From positions 1 through 26,504 of the forward strand of contig JAWUVO010000021.1 in NCBI GenBank assembly GCA_034112325.1: DNA of 26,504 bases. The letters run 5' to 3'. The translations under genes and the position numbers were made by a program. The stretch is from Bermanella sp034112325. GTDB taxonomy: Bacteria; Pseudomonadota; Gammaproteobacteria; Pseudomonadales; Oceanobacteraceae. This document shows positions 7,713 to 15,618 of this stretch, one piece after another. The number at the start of each line of letters is the position of its first letter. The stretch's first letter is position 1. The notes under the pieces were generated by a model, which did not search any database, had not been told where the DNA came from, and saw only the letters and a list, made by a program, of their open reading frames with translations.

Positions 7713-10283
7713 ATGGAGCACACTCACGCCCTGATAAAAACAGTTATCGCAGTTAGCTTATTTAGCTTAACCGCATGCGGTGGTGGTTCTGGTGGTAATA
7801 ATACTCTTAACCCACTAACAGAGCCTAAGCGTTTCATAATAAGTGGCCGTATCACGGTGGCCGCCAACATAATTAATGACAGCGATGTTAATGACCCAAG
7901 TAGCCTATTAATTAGCAACAATACCCGTGAAACCGCACAGCTAGTCGACAATTTAACTGCGGTTAATGGCTTTTTAACCCATGAACCCACCAATAAAGAA
8001 GGGGATGCGTTCAGGTTTGCACAAGACAGAGCCGATACTTTTCGAGTGTCGCTACAAGAAAACCAAAATATTCGTATGAGAATTGCCGACTTTGTTGACG
8101 ATGGCCAGTCGAGCATCGATTTAGACCTAGCGTTGTTTGACCTAGACCTTAATCTCATTGCCATGTCCATGTCTGATACCGAATTTGAAGCCATCACCGT
8201 TCCCGCAGACGGTGAATATTTGGTAAAGGCACTCAGCGCCAGTGGTACATCAAAATATATTTTAGAATTTTCCAGTAATTTTTCAGTCGCTGGAAACTCT
8301 ATGCACAACATGCCCGCCAATTGGGTATTGCCGAATCAAGCCATCGTAAAACAAAAAGCGCAAAATATTTTATCGGCAAAGCAGTCTACAACAGTGCAAA
8401 CTAAATCAAATCAAGCAAATTTAGTTAAATTTGATTTTGACAATGTAATTCAAAAAGCAGCACGCAGCTTATCGCCTTCACTTGAAGAGCTGCGCCGCCT
8501 TAATCCCGAATCGTACAAAATTTATAAAACCTTACAAGAAATCAAAAAACTGCAGCGCGACGACAGCGTAGAATACGCATCCCCAAACTTTATTCGCAAA
8601 GCTATGCTTATACCCAACGACGAATTTTTTAATTTGCAATGGCATTATCCTGCCATGAATCTTCCTCAAGCGTGGGACATTACTACGGGTACACCTGCAT
8701 CTGGTAATGTCATTGTGGCTGTCATTGACACAGGGGTTGTATTAAACCACCCAGAACTAGACGAGCAACTGGTGCCCGGTTTTGATTTTATTTCTGATAT
8801 AAGCAACGCCCTTGACGGCGATGGAATAGATAGCAACCCCGACGACCCAGGTGACTCTACTATTCTTGGCCAAAGCTCTTGGCACGGCACTCATGTTTCT
8901 GGAACCATTGCCGCCGAATCGGATAATAATATTGGTGTCGCGGGCGTCTCTTTTGGCGCAAAAATTATGCCTTTGCGTGTACTGGGTGCCCGAGGTGGTA
9001 GTAGCTTCGACATAGTACAAGCCCTTCGTTTTGCTGCCGGTTTAAGCAATGACAGTGACACCGTACCAGAACAGCCAGCCGACATTATTAACCTAAGCCT
9101 TGGCGGACCTGGCTCTAGTCAATTTGAAGCGGTGATGTATCAAGACTTATTTGATCTAGGCATTATTGTCGTCGCTGCGGCGGGTAATGAAAATACAAGT
9201 GCTTTGTCATTCCCAGCGTCGTACCCCGGTGTTATCTCAGTAGCCGCCCTAGACGCCGCTAATCAGCGCGCCCCTTACTCAAACTTTGGCACACAAGTCG
9301 ACATCGCTGCTCCTGGCGGCAATCAAGCAGCCGACCTAACAGGAGACGGCTTTGGCGATGGCATACTTAGCACGTTTATAAACGACAACGCCAATGATGA
9401 TACTGGCGAACGCCAAGCCACCATAAATTTTCTGCAAGGCACGTCTATGGCATCACCCCACATTGCTGGCATGTTCGCATTAATGAAAGCCGTTCATCCT
9501 GAGCTAACAGCGCAACAGGCCGATACACTTTTGAAAGCAGGAAGCCTTACCCGCGAAGCCGGAGATGCTGGCCGAGATGACATATTTGGTCATGGCATTG
9601 CCGATGCCTTCCTCGCCGTTCAGGTCGCAGAGCAACTGGCAAATAGTGCTGACCCTCTAGAATTACCCCCGTCTATTTTAGCTACTCCTAGCCAAATAAA
9701 AATTGCCAGCAATAATACCGCGTTACTCAATATTAATAATGTGGGTGGAGGGACGCCGACCTTAATCGAAATTATTAATCCCGCTGAGCCGTGGTTACTG
9801 GTGAGTGAAGAGTCCGTTGATGCAAAAGGGTTTGGCAGCTACCGCTTAACAATTGATCGTAGCTCACTTATTTCTGGTACCTATTTAGTGACATTGCGTT
9901 TTGTATTTGATGATGCAAACGAATTACAGGTAAATGTCTCTACCGATGTGGGCAACATTACAGAAAACGGAAAAACCTCGCAGTTATTTGTATCGCTTGT
10001 AGACGCTGACTCAAATATTCAAGTCGCACGAATATTAGCAACTCAAGGCTCAAACAATACCTTTGACTATCGTTTTACTGACATTACACAAGGTGATTAC
10101 TTAGTTTATGCCGGCAGCGACATAGACAACGATGGCAAGCTTTGTCAAACCGGAGAAGTCTGTGGCGGCTTCCCAATCACCAGCCGTATCTCACCTATCA
10201 ATGTGGATAGCGATACAAGTGGCATTGATATACAGGTAAGTACGCAATCCACTTTTTCTCCCTTAACGGGTGTCGCTAACTAA
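7713..10283 (+). CDS. Subtilisin-family (S8) serine protease lipoprotein
   Basis: 856 residues. The lipobox LTAC places the lipid-anchored Cys at 22, followed by a Gly-rich linker like those of the two propeller lipoproteins. About residues 70-190 resemble a pre-peptidase C-terminal (PPC) domain, here N-terminal to the protease. About 200-300 look like a propeptide region (VEYASPNFIRKA). The S8 catalytic domain is about 305-640, with Asp339 (AVIDTGV), His391 (HGTHVSG), oxyanion Asn492 (AAAGNEN) and Ser578 (GTSMASPHIAG), so all catalytic residues are present. About 655-740 is a beta-sandwich, and the last 100 residues include DIDNDGKLCQTGEVCGG, a calcium-loop-like stretch. AAGGC upstream supports the ATG. 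No TGCAAC-N17-CGTA site precedes it, so it may rely on read-through from the propeller gene. It could process surface proteins of this cluster (inference). Confidence 0.92.
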   Translation: MEHTHALIKTVIAVSLFSLTACGGGSGGNNTLNPLTEPKRFIISGRITVAANIINDSDVNDPSSLLISNNTRETAQLVDNLTAVNGFLTHEPTNKEGDAFRFAQDRADTFRVSLQENQNIRMRIADFVDDGQSSIDLDLALFDLDLNLIAMSMSDTEFEAITVPADGEYLVKALSASGTSKYILEFSSNFSVAGNSMHNMPANWVLPNQAIVKQKAQNILSAKQSTTVQTKSNQANLVKFDFDNVIQKAARSLSPSLEELRRLNPESYKIYKTLQEIKKLQRDDSVEYASPNFIRKAMLIPNDEFFNLQWHYPAMNLPQAWDITTGTPASGNVIVAVIDTGVVLNHPELDEQLVPGFDFISDISNALDGDGIDSNPDDPGDSTILGQSSWHGTHVSGTIAAESDNNIGVAGVSFGAKIMPLRVLGARGGSSFDIVQALRFAAGLSNDSDTVPEQPADIINLSLGGPGSSQFEAVMYQDLFDLGIIVVAAAGNENTSALSFPASYPGVISVAALDAANQRAPYSNFGTQVDIAAPGGNQAADLTGDGFGDGILSTFINDNANDDTGERQATINFLQGTSMASPHIAGMFALMKAVHPELTAQQADTLLKAGSLTREAGDAGRDDIFGHGIADAFLAVQVAEQLANSADPLELPPSILATPSQIKIASNNTALLNINNVGGGTPTLIEIINPAEPWLLVSEESVDAKGFGSYRLTIDRSSLISGTYLVTLRFVFDDANELQVNVSTDVGNITENGKTSQLFVSLVDADSNIQVARILATQGSNNTFDYRFTDITQGDYLVYAGSDIDNDGKLCQTGEVCGGFPITSRISPINVDSDTSGIDIQVSTQSTFSPLTGVAN

Positions 10284-10320
10284 GGCCTTAAAGTAAAAAG
10301 CCAGCATATTATTTCCAGCT

Positions 10321-10421
10321 ACTGCAACTTTTTTGCTGCTAGTGCCGTAATGCTAACTAACAGTATTAACGGCTGAGCAATAACAACATTGTGTGGAAAT
10401 ATTCATTCTTAACACTATAAA
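10321..10421 (+). repeat. Diverged copy of the propeller-gene-2 promoter and start region
   Basis: This stretch aligns with about 11820-11912. Shared blocks include CTAGTRCCGTAATG, GTATTAACG, AGCAATAAC and TGTGGAAATATT, with one extra block of about 10 bases here. Where the other copy has the ATG start (ATGCTCAAC), this copy reads ATTCTTAAC. It therefore looks like a relict lipoprotein-gene start, now used as the leader of the DUF1214-like pair. Confidence 0.65.
10323..10349 (+). promoter_or_regulatory. Candidate ECF-sigma promoter P3
   Basis: TGCAAC (10323-10328), 17 bases, CGTA (10346-10349). It is almost identical to P4, including GCTRCTAGTRCCGTAATG. It lies about 95 bases before the DUF1214-like gene pair. 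Conservation of spacer length and both boxes despite the decayed start codon downstream suggests it is still selected. Confidence 0.65.
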
Positions 10422-10444
10422 AAAAATTTAGGAGACGGTAGTAC

Positions 10445-10663
10445 ATGACTAACTTACAACCACCATTACAGGGCGCACTTGAGTTTTCCCACGCCATCGA
10501 GCAAGCACGAAAAATCATGCTAAGCGCACCTTGGTATGTATTTAGTGATTCGCCGTTACAAGAGCAAGCCGCGGCGGAGCGTCATCTTAAGCATCAAATT
10601 TCAGCGGCGTTGGATGAAGGGTTTATTGTGCAAACCCTGACCATCCAGAATTTCGATCTATGA
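10445..10663 (+). CDS. N-terminal part of a split DUF1214-like protein
   Basis: A 72-residue ORF with no signal peptide and mainly helical character (LEFSHAIEQARKIML, AAAERHLKHQI). AGGAG at 10430-10434 supports the ATG. Its stop overlaps the next start (ATGA at 10660-10663). From memory of DUF1214 proteins, a helical segment of this kind usually precedes the part encoded by the next ORF (...DNPDxxY...YxIxGxxG). This ORF and the next therefore look like one ancestral protein divided in two. It may be a genuine two-subunit form with translational coupling, or a recent frameshift. No annotation as a stand-alone family is recognised. Confidence 0.65.
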   Translation: MTNLQPPLQGALEFSHAIEQARKIMLSAPWYVFSDSPLQEQAAAERHLKHQISAALDEGFIVQTLTIQNFDL

Positions 10664-11670
10664 CGCAACATAACCAATATGGCTTATGTAATCCCGATAA
10701 TCGATACTTTATTGCCACAATTTCAACCGAAGGCGATTATGTAATTCGTGGCAAGCGAGGGTCAAGCGCATCCCTTGAAATACAAGTCGGTACGGGTAGC
10801 CCAGGTTATGATGAAAACTTAACTAGCCCAATCACAATCAGTCAATTATCGGAAAAATGTTTGGCTGTGGATAAAGACGGTCGCTTTGAAATTATCATTA
10901 GCGACACCGAGCCAGATGATTGTCGTAATTGGCTCTGCAATAGTAGCGGTGATGGCCTAGCAAACAGCGTGCTGATTCGAGAAAGCTTTATGGATTGGGA
11001 AAAAGAAACAGGTGGTACTTGGTATATCGAGCGCACTGACTTGAGGGGCCACCCGAATCCAAATCCAAGCCTTACCGTGGTTAACGATCAATACGCACGG
11101 GCGTCTGAGTATTTAATTAATTCCACAAAAGGGTGGGTAAAATTTGTCGATCGTCTTAGGGCAAATTTAGCGAGTGGGAGACTCAGTCCCCCTCGAGCCA
11201 CACAAGACGGCAGTGGTTTGCCAGGCCAGTGGAATGCCGCCGGTTTATTTCCAATGGAGTCTGACGATGCACTCATTATTACCGTGCCAGAATCGCGAGC
11301 GCGATATCAATCCATTCAAATTGGTGATCTTTGGTTTAATGCGCTTGATTTTTGTCACCGCCAAACTAGTTTAACGGCGGCGCAAGCCTATAAGAGTCAG
11401 GACGGTAAATACCGATTAGTGATTAGTGCCCAAGACCCTGGTGTTCCGAATTGGCTAGATCCATCGGGTACACAAAACGTGTTTGTCTTTATGCGCTGGC
11501 AAGGGCTTCCTAAATGCTATGAATTTACCGAGGTACCTACCGCTAAAATGGTGAAAATAAAGGACCTCCGTGGGCTTCTTGTGAATGAACCTTACTTCAG
11601 CCCTAAGCAAAGAACAGAACAACTTGCTGCAAGAAAAGCCTCGTTGTTAACAGTCCCGAGAGGATTTTAA
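10660..11670 (+). CDS. DUF1214-like protein of unknown function
   Basis: 336 residues, no signal peptide or membrane segment. N-terminal features are CNPDNRYFIATIS and YVIRGKRGS. The C-terminal half has FNALDFCHRQTSLTAAQA, GKYRLVISAQDPGVPNWLD and FVFMRWQGLP, which I recognise as the DUF1214 pattern. The biochemical activity of this family is not established as far as I know. The start overlaps the stop of the preceding 72-residue ORF (ATGA), so translation is probably coupled. The relative frame is -1, so a single frameshift could join them. The gene pair lies between an ECF-type promoter (P3) and the second propeller lipoprotein, and is the only apparently cytoplasmic product among the downstream targets of the proposed regulon. 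Confidence 0.75.
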   Translation: MTQHNQYGLCNPDNRYFIATISTEGDYVIRGKRGSSASLEIQVGTGSPGYDENLTSPITISQLSEKCLAVDKDGRFEIIISDTEPDDCRNWLCNSSGDGLANSVLIRESFMDWEKETGGTWYIERTDLRGHPNPNPSLTVVNDQYARASEYLINSTKGWVKFVDRLRANLASGRLSPPRATQDGSGLPGQWNAAGLFPMESDDALIITVPESRARYQSIQIGDLWFNALDFCHRQTSLTAAQAYKSQDGKYRLVISAQDPGVPNWLDPSGTQNVFVFMRWQGLPKCYEFTEVPTAKMVKIKDLRGLLVNEPYFSPKQRTEQLAARKASLLTVPRGF

Positions 11671-11717
11671 GTAACAGCTTTTTATATTGATCAAGAATAA
11701 GCAGATCAGAAAAGGTG

Positions 11718-11747
11718 TTGACGGATTATTTGATGATTAAGTCTTAT
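11718..11747 (+). promoter_or_regulatory. Possible housekeeping promoter before propeller gene 2
   Basis: TTGACG (11718-11723), 18 bases, TCTTAT (11742-11747). A weak sigma-70-like match upstream of P4. It could give a basal level of transcription, but the -10 box is poor. Confidence 0.25.
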
Positions 11748-11821
11748 CTTTAGTACTATTAGCGCGTAGGGTTTAAGTTTTACTGCGCAGCTGCGAGTTT
11801 GTCTTGTTTATTCTCAATCAT

Positions 11822-11848
11822 TGCAACTTTCTTGCTACTAGTACCGTA
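11822..11848 (+). promoter_or_regulatory. Candidate ECF-sigma promoter P4
   Basis: TGCAAC (11822-11827), 17 bases, CGTA (11845-11848), the fourth copy of the shared motif. It lies 44 bases before the ATG of the second propeller lipoprotein. The surrounding about 90 bases are duplicated at P3. Confidence 0.68.
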
Positions 11849-11892
11849 ATGGTATTAACGACTTAGCAATAACGACATGTGTGGAAATATTT

Positions 11893-14370
11893 ATGCTCAA
11901 CGCAGCCCTAAAATTAACGACCTTAGCCCTAATTATTACATCACTTGTGGCCTGCGGAGGAGGGGGTAAAGAAAACACCGCAACTGCATTCACTTCAGCC
12001 GTCAGCGCCACCGTGCCAGAAAACCAAACCGACAGGGTGTATATCGCTACAGCCACTGATGCGAATAACAATGTGCTCATCTTTTCTATAAGTGGTGGTG
12101 CCGACCAAGCGGCTTTTAGTATTAACAGCGCCAGTGGCGAATTAAGCTTTATAAGCGCCGCTGACTTTGAAACCCCCAGCGATGCAAATACCGATGGCGT
12201 ATTTGAGGTGAGCCTTGAAGTGACTGACAGCAGTGGAGTCAGCGACCAGCTAGCCTTAAACCTTACCATTGAAGATGTCACTCAACTGGCCTTACAGGTT
12301 TCATATCCAACGGCTAATGCTAATTTAGGGGGGGGCGCAGAATTCACCTCGGTTACGGGGTTTGTTGAAGATTTAGAAGATGGCGAAGTGCTTGAAAGCG
12401 ACATTGATTCTGTCAGTGTTAATGGCCAAGGGGCCGATATTGAACTGCCCACCAACCAAAACTTAGCGCAAGATGGAACAGTGCTCTGGCGTACACAAGT
12501 TCCATTAACAACCACACCCAATAAAAACACCCTGAGCATTGAGCTAGTCGACAGTTCAAACAATATTCAGCAAGTGAGCCAATTGTTACAGAATACAGTA
12601 CTGTTTGTTTATCCTACCGACATTCTTATAGACAGTGCCAATAACCGCGCCTTGGTCGTGGATGAAGGCTTAGATGCACTGGTGGCCATTGACTTAGGCA
12701 CAGGCGACCGCGTTATTCTTTCGGATAATGAGACCGGCAGCGGCGATAACTTAGTCTTCCCTGTGGGTATTGCGCTAGACAGTGCCAATAACCACGCCTT
12801 GGTGGTGGACGCTGGCTTAGATGCGCTGGTGGCCATTGACTTAACTACCGGCGACCGCACCATTGTCTCCGATGATAATATCCTCACAGATACTAACCTA
12901 GATATCGCAGAGGCTATTACCCTAGACACTACCAATAACCGTGTATTAGTGACTAAAAGTGGTTTAGATGCCCTTATTGCTATCGACTTGACTAACGGTA
13001 ACCGAACCATTATTGCTGAAGACGATGCCGAGACGGGAGTTGAATTGTCTAGACCCACAGGTCTTGTACTAGACAGCGTCAATAACCGCGCCTTGGTCTT
13101 GGACTCTAATTTAGGCGCCCTTATTGCCATAAACTTAAGTAATAGTGACCGTACTATTATTTCTAATAACACTACGGGTAGCGGTCCTAGCTTAAGTTTG
13201 TCAAAAAACATTGCGCTAGACATCGCCAGTAACCGGGCTTTGGTGTTTGACACTGAATCAGCTTCCCTTATTGCTATCGATTTGAATAGCGGTGATCGAA
13301 CCATTCTTTCAAATACTAACAACGGTGAAGGTCGCGACTTTGGTTTGGCACAGGGTTTAGCGTTCGACGGTATCAATAACCGGGTTTTGGTTGTCAATGG
13401 TTCAATTGTCGCAGTTGACCTGGCCAGTGGTGACCGCGCGATTATTTCAAATGCCGATAGCGGCTCTGGTCCCAACTTGGACGTGATTCGTGATATAGCC
13501 TTTAATAAAACTAATAATCAAGCATTTGTCATTGATGTCGATTTAAGCGCTATTGCTACAGTCGATCTTGCAAGTGGTGATCGAACCATTATTTCAGATA
13601 AAAATACCGGTAGTGGTCCAGATTCTACCGGGCCGCAAAATATGGTTTTTGACAAGAGTAATAACCGTTTACTGGTTGCTGATATTACCTTTATGGCCGA
13701 AGCGCTTTTCGCCATAGATGTAAATAGCGGTCATCGAACTATTATCTCTGAGGCTAATACACATAACGGCCCTGTGTTTAAGGAACCTCAGGGTCTGGTT
13801 TTGGATAGTGCTAACAATCGAGTATTGTTATTGGACAGAAGACTGGATGCCGTGCTGGCAATTAACCTAAACAGCGGCGAGCGCACTATTGTGTCGGACG
13901 ACAAAAATGGTAATGGCCCTAAGTTGGAAAGCCCGCTAGGAATGGCGTTTGATTTTGTAAATAATCGAGTATTAGTAACTGACAATACATTGCGTGCCGT
14001 GGTAGCCATTAACTTAACGAATGGAGACCGATCCATTATTTCTAATACCAATATAGGCCTTGGCCCAAATTTAAAAGTCCCACGAGGGTTGACATTGGAC
14101 AGTGCTAATAACCGGCTATTACTTGTTGATACAATGCTAAGGGCTGTTCTCGCTATAGACTTAAGCAATGGCGACCGAACTATAATTGCTGATTCAAATA
14201 CAGGTAGCGGTGTCGATTTTGACCCTTCGCGGAACATCATACTTGACAGCCGAAATAATCGTATATTTGTTGATGATCGTATTTTTGACGCGATTATCGT
14301 TATCGATCTTGCCACAAGCGAGCGGGCAATTAGCACCAAAGGAAACCTTAGATTAGAATTTGAAGAATAG
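11893..14370 (+). CDS. Lipoprotein with cadherin-like, Ig-like and 12 propeller-type repeats
   Basis: 825 residues from the ATG at 11893. GTGGA at 11881-11885 is seven bases upstream and acts as the ribosome site, so the GTG at 11881 is not the start. The lipobox LVAC gives lipid-anchored Cys21 and a Gly linker. About residues 32-130 resemble a cadherin-type domain (VPENQTD, FSISGGADQAAFSIN, GELSFISAADFE). About 135-235 are Ig-like. About 244-815 contain 12 units of about 49 residues, far more regular than in the 5328 paralogue: LDSANNRxLVxDxxLDAxxAIDLxxGDRTIIS then GSGP. The fold is inferred to be one or two beta-propellers. Promoter P4 lies directly upstream. Probably a surface adhesin or ligand-binding lipoprotein; the ligand is unknown. 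Confidence 0.82.
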   Translation: MLNAALKLTTLALIITSLVACGGGGKENTATAFTSAVSATVPENQTDRVYIATATDANNNVLIFSISGGADQAAFSINSASGELSFISAADFETPSDANTDGVFEVSLEVTDSSGVSDQLALNLTIEDVTQLALQVSYPTANANLGGGAEFTSVTGFVEDLEDGEVLESDIDSVSVNGQGADIELPTNQNLAQDGTVLWRTQVPLTTTPNKNTLSIELVDSSNNIQQVSQLLQNTVLFVYPTDILIDSANNRALVVDEGLDALVAIDLGTGDRVILSDNETGSGDNLVFPVGIALDSANNHALVVDAGLDALVAIDLTTGDRTIVSDDNILTDTNLDIAEAITLDTTNNRVLVTKSGLDALIAIDLTNGNRTIIAEDDAETGVELSRPTGLVLDSVNNRALVLDSNLGALIAINLSNSDRTIISNNTTGSGPSLSLSKNIALDIASNRALVFDTESASLIAIDLNSGDRTILSNTNNGEGRDFGLAQGLAFDGINNRVLVVNGSIVAVDLASGDRAIISNADSGSGPNLDVIRDIAFNKTNNQAFVIDVDLSAIATVDLASGDRTIISDKNTGSGPDSTGPQNMVFDKSNNRLLVADITFMAEALFAIDVNSGHRTIISEANTHNGPVFKEPQGLVLDSANNRVLLLDRRLDAVLAINLNSGERTIVSDDKNGNGPKLESPLGMAFDFVNNRVLVTDNTLRAVVAINLTNGDRSIISNTNIGLGPNLKVPRGLTLDSANNRLLLVDTMLRAVLAIDLSNGDRTIIADSNTGSGVDFDPSRNIILDSRNNRIFVDDRIFDAIIVIDLATSERAISTKGNLRLEFEE
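12631..12843 (+). repeat. Near-identical direct repeats within propeller gene 2
   Basis: Bases 12631-12696 and 12778-12843 agree at 60 of 66 positions with a period of 147 bases (49 codons). They encode the first and second propeller units. The nucleotide identity points to a recent duplication or gene conversion of a blade, while later units have diverged. Confidence 0.75.
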
Positions 14371-14455
14371 ACTATTTTAATAAAAGACGGCTGGTTATGG
14401 TAGCTTGTATACAGTAGGGCGACAATGAATCTTCTGTAGAAGCTATGACTGGCAG

Positions 14456-15517
14456 TTAAAGCTCAAGCTCGCGAAAGTGATTATTCACATGATCAATAGC
14501 GCCAGCAATATAGCCAGGCTCGGTTTGTGAAAACTCTGATCCAATTAAACCTAAGTTTAAATCTTTTAACTCGGCTGCAAAAACATCTTGATTAAAATGC
14601 GCATGCTGCGAAGGTTCAGATACATCAGCTGTGCTGCTTATTAATGCATTGTCTGCCCAATCTACGTAATGGGTGCTGATAGGCGAAAGTGCAGCAGGAC
14701 CAAATAATTTTCCTAATTGCGTTACACAGGCACCAATCATTGTCTGTTTGTCTATAGTTTGTCTGCTTATGGCAGCTACACCAATAAAACCAAATAGCGC
14801 AGCAGGACTTTTATTGGCACCACTGGCATCATTAATTTCTACCATGGGGCCAACCCGACTAAAACCTTGGCCCGACAAACCTTCATCTCGCCAAAACGCG
14901 TTGTCATAAACCGCGACAAATTTAGCTTGTGCCGACATCCAGGTTTGCTGAGCTTGTAAGTGCGATACTAACGAGTCGCTTAATACACAATTATCGGCGG
15001 CTAAAAATAACGGGGCTACCTTGCGTGGCGGCATAGCTAGCCATAAATGATTGCAAGTTAATTGATCGCCATTTTTAAGTTTCACCTGCCAAATAGTATT
15101 TAGTTTGGTAATTTTACTAACACAGGAGTTTAGTGAAATGTATTCTGGCGGAATAGAGCTTTCTAATGCATCAATCACCGCACCCATGCCACCAGTTACC
15201 CGGTTGGACACCATACCTTGTTGACTAGGCTCGCGTTTAACCGGGCTGTTGGGTCCCGCTTGGTATACATAGTCGCCTTGAGTATATTGCTCAAAACTAT
15301 CAATATTTAATTCAGCTAACAGGGCTTTAACGCTATGTTGCTCAGGCCAAAACCAAGTAGGACCTAAATCTAAACCCTGATCGGTAGTTTGAATGCGTCC
15401 ACCTAAGCGGTCTGCGGCTTCAATTAATTTAAAATTTAACTTTTGTTTATTTAAATGACGGGCCATAACACAGCCGCTAATACCACCACCAATAACTAAA
15501 TGCTCTACAAAACTCAT
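14456..15517 (-). CDS. FAD-dependent amine oxidase-like protein
   Basis: 353 residues. An N-terminal Rossmann dinucleotide fold (LVIGGGISGCVMARHL, then an acidic residue in KLIEAADRLGGRIQT) matches the flavin monoamine-oxidase/NAD-binding-8 family. The C-terminal FAD-contact segment is GLIGSEFSQTEPGYIAGAI. It is shorter than typical monoamine oxidases (about 450 residues), which suggests a reduced substrate domain. The start is ATG at 15517; a GTG two codons upstream is less likely. It lies 101 bases downstream of the TonB receptor gene on the same strand and may be co-transcribed with it. The substrate cannot be predicted. Confidence 0.78.
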   Translation of the reverse strand: MSFVEHLVIGGGISGCVMARHLNKQKLNFKLIEAADRLGGRIQTTDQGLDLGPTWFWPEQHSVKALLAELNIDSFEQYTQGDYVYQAGPNSPVKREPSQQGMVSNRVTGGMGAVIDALESSIPPEYISLNSCVSKITKLNTIWQVKLKNGDQLTCNHLWLAMPPRKVAPLFLAADNCVLSDSLVSHLQAQQTWMSAQAKFVAVYDNAFWRDEGLSGQGFSRVGPMVEINDASGANKSPAALFGFIGVAAISRQTIDKQTMIGACVTQLGKLFGPAALSPISTHYVDWADNALISSTADVSEPSQHAHFNQDVFAAELKDLNLGLIGSEFSQTEPGYIAGAIDHVNNHFRELEL

Positions 15518-15618
15518 AAACACACATCATAAATAATTCATTAAGGCATTGTACTTTAAATGAAGCGAAAAGGTTTAGTCCTTGTGCGGTTGAAATTAAG
15601 GCTGCTTAGCTTGGTAAG

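Noticed and set aside
7724..8320. Long opposite-strand ORF (198 codons) over the protease gene
   Set aside because: The + strand frame has a lipobox, domains and a catalytic triad; the opposite frame is low-complexity Ser/Leu/Arg-rich and matches nothing. The same applies to the long reverse ORFs over both propeller genes.
12600..14350. Regular 147-base periodicity as a CRISPR or non-coding repeat array
   Set aside because: The repeats keep one open reading frame, vary at synonymous positions and encode propeller-like units.
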